Of a stretch of DNA of 64,000 nt, positions 50,510-60,295 are shown one piece after another. The position numbers and the translations under genes were made by a program. Location of the stretch: the NCBI GenBank assembly GCA_949987705.1, contig OX465282.1, forward strand, positions 82,262,070 to 82,326,069. Reading direction: 5' to 3'. Position 1 is the stretch's first letter. Each line of letters opens with the position of its first letter. The notes beneath the pieces were generated by a model, which ran no database searches, was not told the origin of the DNA, and was given only the letters and a program-made list of their open reading frames with translations. This DNA is from Thereva unica (Eukaryota > Arthropoda > Insecta > Diptera > Therevidae).

Positions 50510-53500
50510 TTATTCTACATCCATATCTTCTTGCTGCTGCTGCTGCGTTGAAAAATGTCCCCACGGCAGTGTGTCGATCCCGTTGTCCATAATGCCGCGT
50601 TTATCATCCTCTGGGTTTAAAGCGATCTTTGCTTGGTTTAAAGTGTACACTTTATGGTTATAGGAACGAATGCTTTTTTGCTCGGCTATCTTGCTCTTTG
50701 AATTTTGCAAACATTCAATGTAATCGCTAATCTGCAAGGTTTTCGCCACAACGTTTTTCTTCACTCCTTTGCTTTTTTCACCACATCAACACCATTTATT
50801 TTAAGAGCGTACATTTTCGAGCGTAAGCCAACAAACATTGTCATTATTCTACCACTTAATTCATCTTTCATCAATCCAGGAACTTTTTTATTTGCTTGCG
50901 GCATATTATACTGGTTATTTATTGGATAATCACTAGTATCAAATTTATCTATATTTCTTTTCATTATATCGTATATATCAGCATTTTTTATTTCATACAC
51001 TAATGAATCCGTATCCATGTACATTATTTTGCATTTATCAGCATCCAACTCTTTTAGCATAAAATCATAATGAAATTCGTATAGTGCTATTTTAGAAATA
51101 TCGAGAATTGCCATACCAATATATAATGGCTTATCAAATTTTACAACCAGCTTTCTTAATTCAACTGCTACTAAATTTTCATTAAATATTGTGCGACTAT
51201 GGAAATTCGGTGCTGCAATGAGGTTTCTAGCGCCATACCGCCCCTCCCACTGGGTACACAGTTTTATATTCGAGTATTTTCGCACATTTTCCATCGTTTT
51301 TCCGAAAACAGCATTAATTATTTTCTTGTACTGGTTCTTCTCGTAGGCATTTTTGGCTTGTTTTCTTTTATTTGTATTCAAATCCACGTATGGTTTAAGC
51401 CATGGTGATTGATCGAACTGCAGAATGCGATGAATTTTCTTAAGTATTAATCCATGTGATAAGCATTGCTTTAGGTTGCGGTAATGTGCAACATATTTTT
51501 CTTTGGTGTATAAAGTGGTTAAAAGTTTACCTTGTTTTGATCCTGGCGGCGTTGAATGCGTTGGGCAAAATGGAAAATCTTTATGCAAATTATGCAGCTC
51601 CTGCGGGTATTCAAGATCCACCTCCAACATGTAGCCGATCGGTGAATTATCATCAACATTCATAATGTCAACATTATCAACCCATTTAAAATTTCCGGTT
51701 GGAAGATGTTGGGACATGGCCCATCCATATAAATTATTCACATCGTAGTACATTAGATATTTTATTTCATCATCTGGTTTAAAGTCCTCCATATATTTAT
51801 TATTGGCTTCACTATATCTGCAGCAGCATTGACTAATTCCACCTCGGCATGATTTTTCAATAAATAAGAGAATGTCAACATCCATTATCCTTTCCAAGCG
51901 CACTCCAGTGTAATACAGCATCGCAGCCCATGTATATCCAGGTAGTGTGAAGACGTGTGCAGGATCAAGTTTATAAGTCTCGAGTGCCATAGCTCTAAAA
52001 TTTGTAAAAATATCCGCTAGCAGAAGAACATCAGTTTTCAAATACAAATCCGAATACTCTCCCAGGCTTTTAATGCTAAATTTTTCCCACACTTTTTGCG
52101 CATGCTCATAATCATTTTCAGTTATCGGCTCATCAATCATGTTATTGTAAAACTGCTCCATGCTAGGTAAGCTATTACACTCCAATTTATCCCATCCATC
52201 GATGTAGTCATATGGAAAAACTCCTTTGCGCGTGAGAAGGTTGAAGCTTTCATCATCCAAGTCTTGCCATTGAGCTTTCGTTATTTTTAATTTATCTCTG
52301 GGCAGCAATCCCGCTAATTTATCCAGAGATTCATCCATAAATCTGTAGGAGTCAATGAATCTCAGCTTGATGCAGCTATTTTCAATATGTTTAGTAAATG
52401 AAATGTATCGCTCTTTATTCAACGGCAAAAGATCCACTCTTCCTGGTATCGTTAGTGCTACATCTTTGATTATGAAATGCGCGTCATATCCTGATAAATT
52501 GTGGAAAATGACTGGGATGTTGCAGCAATCATTATAATTGATGTTGCATCTGTTGTGTGCAGGTCCACGGTATTTGCCTGTAAGGTGACAGTGGTCTCTA
52601 ACTCTGGTTTCATCAAGGCCAAATGGTTTCTCGCATATATGACAGCATGCTTGGTTCAGTTGAATATATTTTTCCTGTGCTGATAACGGTGCTAGTGGTT
52701 TTATATCCTTTATTTTCTCCTCAGCTATAGTTGCGATTTCCTGCAGTTGTAATGTAAACCACTGAAGGCAGGTTTTTCCTCGATTAGATCGGTAGAATGA
52801 TAATGACTCATCATAGTAGCAGTGAAAATATAATCCGATGCTATGAACTTCATGTCTTTGAATTTTCCTTGTTTTATCGCCATCATCATCGGTAATTGGT
52901 ATTAATATCGATTCCAAATCCGCATAAACTGTAAATGGTACTGGATTCTTGTAATTATAATTTTTAAATGTTATGTATTTTTCCTTGTGAAAAGCAATTC
53001 TGCAGTCATTCACCTTTTCACATTCTGGCACGTGGGCTGCGAGTTTTTCTTCAGTATTGAAATAAAATAAACATCTATCGCAGATATATTTTTTGCGGTT
53101 ATTTTTAGATGTCTGCCTGCTCACCAAACGCGATAAATCTTTAATCCAGCAAAAATGGTAAACAATATCACTATCACCATGGTCATCCTCACTGCTGCCA
53201 TAATTTGATTGTATCATGAGCAGGTTAATATGTTTATCTAATTTCTTCTTCGTTAAGTAAGCTGGCACCGTCATGTATTCATTTGTCTTCTCCTTTTCTA
53301 GTATGAAAACATTTATCGATAATCCATTGTTTATTTCAAATGTTTTTATTTGATTAAGCGTAACGGGAAAAGTGATGCCGCTCAAGTTCAGTACGTTGTT
53401 GTAGTGGGGGTACTTTGATATTCTACAAGCGTTATTTCGCCTATCTACTGGGTACAATGCAGAGACCACTGCCCACGCAAAACATGCATTATCGCTATTC

Positions 53501-54252
53501 TTCACATTTATGCATGCCTGCTTTGCTGCAATGCTTTGAGGCAATTTTATATAAGATGATCCTCTTAATGGCTCGTATTTGTTTATGTGTACCATTAAAT
53601 TTACGATCATATGTAATGCCCAGCCGCTATCTTTCTCCTGGAACTCCTCGAGTTGGGTCAATATGTCCTCCTGTACGTATTTCGTAAACCATTCTTGTAT
53701 ATCATCGGTGCTCCCAATGGGTGTAGCTTTGGTGTGGAAATATTTAATGTCACTTATCACTTCACCATCATTAACACCATGCTTAATATATTCGCAGCTC
53801 ATAGTGGTGGAAGCTTTAACAAAATTATGCTCCTTTAAAATATTCTTAATACGCCGCTCAAACAAAGCTGAACAATCCTTTAAAAATTGCTGCACTTCGA
53901 TGTGCTTTATGTTTATGATGACGCCTGTCCTTATCCGTAATGCAAACGCATTATGCAGCTCTTCCCAGCGTACACGTGCACTTCTTTTTTCACGTCTTCC
54001 TCCTTCCTGCACACCTGCTCCATGGCGGTTGCCGCCAGCTTTCAATAAAACCTGCAAGCCTCTTAATTGCGCAATGCAATTTTGGTAATGTTGTTTAGTT
54101 CCATTGCGCTGTTCGGCTATGCTCGCAGCTTTAATTTTTTTAATAAATAAACTGCATACTTTCGTAATAATAGCACTTTGTGCAGTATCTCCATCCCTTA
54201 AGCACTCTGCCACCTGCTTATTTAGACCGCTGATGATGCTTCGTGTATCCAT
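50510..54252 (-). pseudogene. polB: Polinton protein-primed DNA polymerase B, C-terminal frame slip
   Basis: I start it at ATG 54252 (MDTRSII); the longer frame begins in a (CTA)n microsatellite (54317-54366). It has an N-terminal domain of about 400 residues, a zinc-binding HNH-like region (CHICEKPFG...DHCH), and exonuclease motifs YADLES, HNLSGYD and YLKTDVLLLAD. The polymerase motifs are YYDVNNLYGWA (A), KKIINAVFGKTMEN (B) and the catalytic YMDTDS (C). The main frame ends at 50761, but the conserved C-terminus (ALNPEDDKRGI...TLPWGH) lies in another frame, 50764-50510. A one-base slip near 50764 thus removes the last ~85 residues. Confidence 0.92.
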
Positions 54253-54481
54253 TTTAATAACAAAAAAAAAACTTGTCACTAAACACTTAAACTTTTCACT
54301 TGATAAACCAGCCGGATGCTGTAGTAGTAGTAGTCGTAGTAGTAGTAGTAGTAGTAGTAGTTGAAGTAGCACTTGTTGACTCACAGGATGCTCGTTATGA
54401 ACTGTGAAAAAATTACAAAGCTAATGCTACTTTTATAATACCCGTAATTGCACAACATGCTTTAATGCGTCCGTTTAGGTA

Positions 54482-54934
54482 CAGGTGCAAAAACTGCTGA
54501 TGTAGCAAATTCTTAGCTGTAAGTGCTGCTTACACAGGTGCTTCTGCATGCTTAGAAGTCAAGGTCAGGGTCAAGTATAAAATTCCACTTCCGGTCTCCC
54601 AATGTTTTACGCAGAATTTCATCATCATATTTGCAAATTCTTCACTCCCTCAAAAGTTGTTTACACAGGTGTACCCGCGAGCTTGGAAATCAAGGCTAAG
54701 TACAAAATTAACCAAGTTCCGGTCTCAAACTTTCTTACGCAGGTGCAAAACTGCTAACGTAGCAATTCCTAACCCTATAATTTGTTTAGACAGGTGCATA
54801 CGTGTGCTGGGGATTCATGATCAAGTACAAAATTTACCAACTTCCGGTTCCGGCTCCCACTTTTCTTGCACAGGTGCAAAACTGATGATGATGATGTGGC
54901 AAATTCTTAACACCCAAAGTTGTTTACACAGGTG
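54482..54934. promoter_or_regulatory. Seven CAGGTG E-boxes upstream of polB
   Basis: CAGGTG at 54482, 54535, 54666, 54740, 54791, 54871 and 54929, mostly as ACACAGGTGCA. They lie in degenerate ~110-130-bp repeats that also share ACTTCCGGTTC/CTCC and GGATTCATGATCAAGT. The interval separates polB from the next plus-strand gene, so it may drive both. No gene is in 54385-55018. Confidence 0.5.
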
Positions 54935-55018
54935 CATCCATGCGCTGGGGATTCATGATCAAGTTCTGCATCCCTGTGGGGATTTCATGAACAAGTTCAA
55001 TCATGTTCATGCTCATGG

Positions 55019-55027
55019 GTATATAAT
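55019..55027 (+). promoter_or_regulatory. TATA box for the small plus-strand gene
   Basis: GTATATAAT, 82 bases before the ATG at 55109. Confidence 0.4.
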
Positions 55028-55108
55028 GAGCACTACGAAGGAGACCGTCAGCAGTTCAACCCCCAACCGCCTGGAGATCAACAGCATCAGCAGCAGCAGC
55101 AAGAAGCC

Positions 55109-55471
55109 ATGGATACAGCAACAGAACTTAAAAGCCTGGAATATTCGCCTTATTTAAGGATGGCCGAGATGCAGTTTGGGACTCCATACAAAATCAAATC
55201 CGCCAGCAGGCTGGAGACAACGTATGGTGTACGAATTCGCCTGGACTTGGAAGAACATCAGATTTTGCTGCCAGCCCGATACAACGCGCTATCAGACGCA
55301 GCCTTGCTGGATATTAACACCAAAGGAAACTTCCATGTAATTAATACTGGACCTCAGGGGAAAACATATTTATTTAAGTTTATCCAAATTGATGTACTCC
55401 CGGCCAGCTATAATTTTTACGATAATGTAAGTGGAAACCCGAATTTTTACGCTCCTCCAAAAACAAATTAA
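55109..55471 (+). CDS. Small Polinton protein with LPxRY motif
   Basis: 120 residues. The core is GTPYKIKSASRLETTYGVRIRL...ILLPARYNALSDAALLDI, a pattern I associate with short proteins found in many arthropod Polintons, probably an OB-like nucleic-acid-binding fold. It ends in an Asn/Tyr/Pro-rich tail. The frame is also open upstream without an ATG. Function not established. Confidence 0.6.
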   Translation: MDTATELKSLEYSPYLRMAEMQFGTPYKIKSASRLETTYGVRIRLDLEEHQILLPARYNALSDAALLDINTKGNFHVINTGPQGKTYLFKFIQIDVLPASYNFYDNVSGNPNFYAPPKTN

Positions 55472-55707
55472 TTAATTAAAATTGTACAATTCTGAAGCAA
55501 ATATATATAAAATTGCACAATGGTAAAACGCTTTTTAATTAATTATTTAATTAATCCTGAACAATAGCAGCAGCAACATAAAAAAACGAGTGAAGTTTAA
55601 TGAGATCGAGTGCCTCTTCAAATAATAAATAATCATAAGGTAATTTATTAAAATAAAAACAAAAAATATTTATTTTAATGGTTCTTTTTATTTAAAAAAC
55701 TAGCGCA

Positions 55708-56076
55708 TTAATAGCCTAATTTTAACAAATATTTAAATAGTTTTTGCTGATATTTTATTTTTTTCTTCTCGGCACTTAACTCTTCCAGCGCCTCTTTATA
55801 GATGTTGATCAGCTGCTCCAGCTGCTGCAGCCTTTCCCGCCCAGCCTGCATCTCATTCTCAGCCTCCTGGAGCTGCTCCTTACAGCGCCTTTTCCCACGT
55901 CTCACTCTTCGGTGTTGCTGTCTGAATAATTCATTCACATTTCCACCTTGCGCCAGCAGCCTCATTAGGACGCGCAATGAATTTTGCTGAAAATAAAAAG
56001 TAAATTAAATTAAAATTGAATTTTTATAATTATGACTATTTTAACTTACCATTCGCGGCCTCGAAACGTTCTCCAT
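55708..56076 (-). CDS. Spliced basic/coiled-coil (bZIP-like) Polinton protein
   Basis: Exon 1 is 56076-56050 (MENVSRPRM), with a donor GTAAGT at 56049 and an acceptor TTTTCAG at 55987. Exon 2 is 55986-55708, continuing in phase, about 101 residues. It has a basic stretch (HRRVRRGKRRCKEQL) directly followed by a heptad-patterned helix with leucines at LQQLEQLINIYKEALEEL. This is the layout of a bZIP DNA-binding domain, but the basic region lacks the classic N..AA..CR signature. Likely a nuclear regulator or simply a coiled coil. Confidence 0.62.
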
Positions 56077-57192
56077 TGTGCTATGAGGATAGCATGAAGA
56101 GATCTTTTCTTTTATATCTAATATTGTTTATTTTAAAAATCATACACTAAAATCCGCGTAAGAAATTCGCTAAGTTGATCAGTTTCTGAAGACTTATACC
56201 CGATCCCTTTGTTTACCTTAATATTATTCGCGGTACGGTTTAAAGATAACTTCAGAATTTTCACACCTTTGTTTGATAAGGAATCTACCTTTACCTATTC
56301 AAAATTGTTTTTTGATTATTTTTTAGGAAACTGACCCGCGCAAAAATGCATGTTCGGGATCGAATAATTATACCGTAAGTTCGATGAGATTGCGAATCTT
56401 CGTTGTTGTTGTTGTTGTTGTTGTTATGTGATAAGAGTTTGTGTAAAATATTTCTGTGATGGCTTTTTTTGCTACATCGTAGTTTTTTTGTAATATTTGT
56501 GATTTGTGATTTTACCTTAAAGTGTTCAATTCTAATTCATAGAAATAGAATTTATCCCGCACGTTCGGGATAATGTGAATCTTCATTGTATTATCGTTGC
56601 TGCTGCTGCTGTTGCTGATAGAAGAAGAAGAACTAATGGGAAATGAAGGTAATTTTCAAGCCGCTGTTGTAGCAATATTTGTAATTTGGTGTTGATATTT
56701 TAATTAAAATTTCTTCGAAAGCTAAGCTTCACGAATTTATTACCCTGAATAATAATAATAATATATCCGATAGCAACCCATATCATAGCTTACAGATCGC
56801 GCTGGGTTGTTGTCCAGAATAATAATAATAATAATAATAAATATGTTGCTCGCCTCTAGCCAGATCTCCGCTAAAGCTGCTTCCAACAGCTTAATTTAAT
56901 TCTTAGTGTTAGCAGGATCTCCGCTATTTTAATCAAGATTATCTTGAAAGTTCAGCCAGACCTCAACGAATTATTGTCAGGTATTTATATGCATTATAAT
57001 TGATGAATTTTGTCTGAATCCGAGCTCACCCCCAAAGCGCAAGCGTGATAGAAAAATATGTTGAAATTGGTTGCTCCTAAAACTATGCAGCCGCGTCTCT
57101 ACACCGAAGCTTAACTCAAGATCCCCCTAATGCTTATTTCAATTCTTAGCGACGCATCCGCACCGAAGCTCAACAGCTTCACCTCTCACACC
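56077..57192. other. Polinton non-coding region
   Basis: No gene seen. It contains GTT repeats (about 56402-56427), CTG/TTG repeats (56598-56615) and (AATAAT)n tracts (56747-56762, 56817-56840), with short direct repeats such as the AGATCTCCGCTA and TAGTGTTAGC blocks. Confidence 0.7.
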
Positions 57193-58035
57193 TCTAGCAG
57201 CATCTGATCAGAAGCTCCCCCTACACTCCAACAGCCAAAGCCCACATCGAGGTTCAACTAGTTTCACACAGGTGGCGCTCACACCAACTTTATCAAAGAC
57301 CTCAAACAGCCCGCACGTAGACGAAAAGCTTTCGCAACCACCGCCACCTTATCCAAGGCACTACACCTCAACGAGCACCACATCCCAATCCCCATGGGGA
57401 CCCTGCACCACATCCATCCAAGACCCCACCTAGACCAAGAACTTTCAAGCCACCGCCACCAAATCCCATGCCACCTCCGAGCCACCTTATCCAAGCCACA
57501 CAAACCTAAAACACCTCGCACACGCAGGCGAAGAGCTTTCAAGACAAATCCTATGCACCACCAAGCCACCTTATCCAGACACAAACCTAAAACACCTCGT
57601 ACAAGTACACGAACAGCTTTGAACACAAGTCCCATGCATCACGAAGCCACCTTATCCAAGACACAAACCTAAAACACCTCGTACACGTAGACGAAGAACT
57701 TTCAAACCCACCACCAAGCCCCATTCCACTTCCGAGACACCTTATCCAAGACACAAACCTAAAACACCACGTACACGTAGACGAAGAGCTTTCAGACACA
57801 TCCCCCAAATCCTATGGCGGCATCAAACCACCTCATCCAAGACACAAACCTAAAACACCTCGTACACGTACACGAAGAGCTTTCAATACAAATCTCATGC
57901 AACCGCCAAGCCACCTTATCCAAGACACAAACCTAAAACACCTCGCACACGTAGACGAAGAGCTTTCACCCCCAAATTCTAGGCGGGTACGGCATCACCT
58001 GAGAAGTGATGCCGTACCCGCCTAGCTCCACTACT
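57193..58035 (-). repeat. Polinton right terminal inverted repeat
   Basis: 843 bp, mirror of 40550-41392, with the same palindrome (57979-58025) and tandem units. Ends CTCCACTACT, followed by AGGGTG. Confidence 0.96.
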
Positions 58036-58041
58036 AGGGTG

Positions 58042-58805
58042 AACTCCCAGTGTTCTATTGTATCTTTGCATAATTTTTCCGTGAAGATTTCGATTAATAA
58101 GGGATCCCACGATTGTACTTCTAATTCTAATCTTTTCAAAATTTCTAATGACTCGTTAATTGAGTCAACGAAGCGTTTTAGTCCAGCTGCTGTTTCCGTT
58201 CTTTGATTCGGTAATGAGAGCAGTGCTTGAATGTGAAAAGTGGTTAAGGCGCGCTCATCCTGATATCGTTTTTTCAATAAATCCCACGCTGGTGCATAGT
58301 TGGCTTCTGTTGTAGGTAAATGCTTAATTAATTGCAAAGCTTCACCACTCACATTTGCCATCAAATAATGCAGCTTTTGCACCTTAGATAGCTTTCTATT
58401 ATTGTGAATAAGACTTTCAAATATCCCTCTAAAGGTGACCCAATCTTGATATCCCCCCGTGAACTTCGGAATGTTCATTCGCGGTAGTGGAACTTCATTT
58501 GAGTCATGCACCGCTGTACATGCTGTGACATTTCGCTGGTCATCTGACGCTGACGAAGTGGTTGCCGTGGTCTGTGGTAAAAATTCAAAAATGATCTGGT
58601 GGGCTTCCAAATACATTTCTTCAAGAGCACTAAATTTATCTAATTGAAAATAGGGTAAGTTCGCATGAGTCTCAGGGTGAAACAGAGCAAGCATTTCCCT
58701 GTCCTTAGCTTGACAGCTCGCCCAAAGGTTATCTAGCAATTCCGCCCTTTTCCTTAAGTAGGATTCCTTCCGTCTATCTTTCGGAGTTTTTCTCAAATTT
58801 GTCAT
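58042..58805 (-). pseudogene. gag: BEL gag, N-terminal part (cut by the Polinton)
   Basis: ATG at 58805. It has a Pao-type gag start (NLRKTPKDRRKESYLRKRAELLDNLWASCQAKD), an acidic linker, and the conserved LPRMNIPKFTGGYQDWVTFRGIFESLIHNN followed by VQKLHYLMANVSGEALQLIKHLP (DUF1759-like). It is broken after about 254 codons by the Polinton and continues in phase at 40543-39196. No other defect is visible in this part. Confidence 0.9.
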
Positions 58806-59846
58806 GAACCTTTCCAGTTCATACTCATATAATTCTTGGAACTTTATTAGTTAATCCATTTGGTTGTTTTAATGTTTCGACGATTGTGGGGGGTAATATG
58901 CTAACTTAGCACAATATAACAGAGGTCGTCGCGCTTTCAGTTCGGTCTTTACATATATTGCGCACAGGTTGATAACCTGCCCCAGTAGGAAATGTAAGCA
59001 TTACCGAATCGATTGAGTAGTGTCGATTTGTAATGTCAATAGGTTACATTACCAATTACAGAATCGATTACTTTTACACGTAGATGTCCTAGGGTGGTAA
59101 GTACTTACCAGACATTACATTTGTAAAAGGTACCTTCAGCACGTTCTGACATGTATCATTCTCGCCCGACTAAAGTGTAGTTATTACCTATTCGCTTCTT
59201 AGTTATTACAAATAGAAGAACTTACTTTATTTGATTTTTCACGCATGAATTCTCTGATTACCCCATAAGCGCTTGCACTATTTCCTACTGGGGCGACACG
59301 GTGATCTTTTCAGGTAGTTGTAAATTTTAAGTAACTTGAGCTCGGCCTGAGCTCGACGATGATGAGCTTTTTAAGTCGTGAATGGGAATAATAATCGATA
59401 GGTAAACAAATTACTGGGTAAATGTAGAGTAGGGGTGTATTCTCGTCGGGTGAGGGATTGAGGTATAAATTCAGATTAAATTAAAATTTTTTGACTTACT
59501 GGGCGATATACGGATGGTGGTATAGATGCTGGTCGTCTATTCGGTGATGAATTAGGGTTGAAACTGTGGTCGTTGGTCGGTTTCTAGGTGAACAATAGCT
59601 GGAGTGGTCTGGTGCTATGGCTGGAGCTGCTGATATAGTGGTCTGGGGTTGTCGATATGGTGAACACGACTCGGTGCTGATTCTAACTTCACTATGTAAT
59701 TTACAGGCACAGTAACTTGACGCACAATTAATAAAATCCACGGATCTAATTTTAACACTTCACGGTGAACTTGGTGTACGGGAATTAACTGGTGTTTAAA
59801 TGAAACGGAACACAAAAAAAAACGAATTTCACAATGTATCAAATCA
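58806..59846 (-). other. BEL leader region
   Basis: About 1 kb between the primer site and the gag start. No gene found. The primer site and gag start bracket it, so it is the 5' untranslated region. It includes repeated AATGTAAG/TTACATT-type segments (58990-59120). Confidence 0.6.
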
Positions 59847-59865
59847 GATCCGGCTCGAAGGACCA
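59847..59865 (-). other. BEL primer binding site
   Basis: TGGTCCTTCGAGCCGGATC on the minus strand, two bases inside the 5' LTR (59868-60295). The TGGTCCTTCGAGCCGG form is typical of insect BEL/Pao elements. Confidence 0.75.
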
Positions 59866-59867
59866 AA

Positions 59868-60295
59868 TGTTTATTTTAATAATAAACGCACAGATTATTA
59901 CTATAACTTTATTTAACAAATATTAATTTTTGATACTAAACAACACAAACTGAATTTAATTAATTATTTGATTTAATTATAATTACGACGACCGAGCACC
60001 GCGATGGTAAATGATGGACTAGCCGGTGATCGATAATCACCTCATTACCAGGGACCTCACTTAGTGCAATGTTTGCAGATAATTTCGGGCCCGTGGCTGG
60101 TTGGGGGTTGAACTCTTGGCCTTGGCAATTGTTGGCATGCAGGTGGTTTCCGGCCTATGGTTAATTGAGGTTAAATACCTTGATGTCGCATGTACCGGAG
60201 CCACGAGTTGCTGACGGTTGCTGGTGCAATGTTCGGGTGACCGTTGATCGATTGATGGTGCAATGTTCTGGTGACCGTTGATCCATGGATCAACA
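59868..60295 (-). repeat. BEL 5' LTR
   Basis: 428 bp; differs from the 3' LTR at three positions seen (CGCACAG for CACACAG, CTTGG for CCTGG, GGTTGC for GGATGC). Because of this LTR the upstream Gypsy A pol frame reads on for ~80 codons of LTR sequence. Confidence 0.95.

Larger units (their letters stand above)
40550..58035. mobile_element. Polinton/Maverick element
   Basis: 17,486 bp bounded by 843-bp terminal inverted repeats that begin 5'-AG and flanked by the 6-bp target duplication AGGGTG (40544-40549 and 58036-58041), both canonical for the group. It encodes integrase, packaging ATPase, adenain-like protease, minor and major capsid proteins and protein-primed polymerase B, plus several accessory genes, so it has the full virus-like set. 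Three genes are damaged (ATPase, polymerase C-terminus, PLA2-like/protease junction), so the copy is probably not autonomous. It sits in the gag gene of BEL. Confidence 0.97.
27557..60295 (-). mobile_element. BEL/Pao retroelement with envelope, carrying two nested insertions
   Basis: The 428-bp LTRs are at 27557-27984 and 59868-60295 (three differences seen), and the 5-bp duplication ATGTC is at 27552-27556 and 60296-60300. The internal order on the minus strand is primer site, leader, gag, zinc knuckles and protease, reverse transcriptase/RNase H/integrase, env. Without Gypsy D and the Polinton it is about 10 kb, a normal size for an envelope-bearing BEL/Pao. The gag-protease frame and the env frame each run in phase across their insertion. 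Two frame slips in pol and a rearrangement in env mean it is now dead. Confidence 0.95.
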
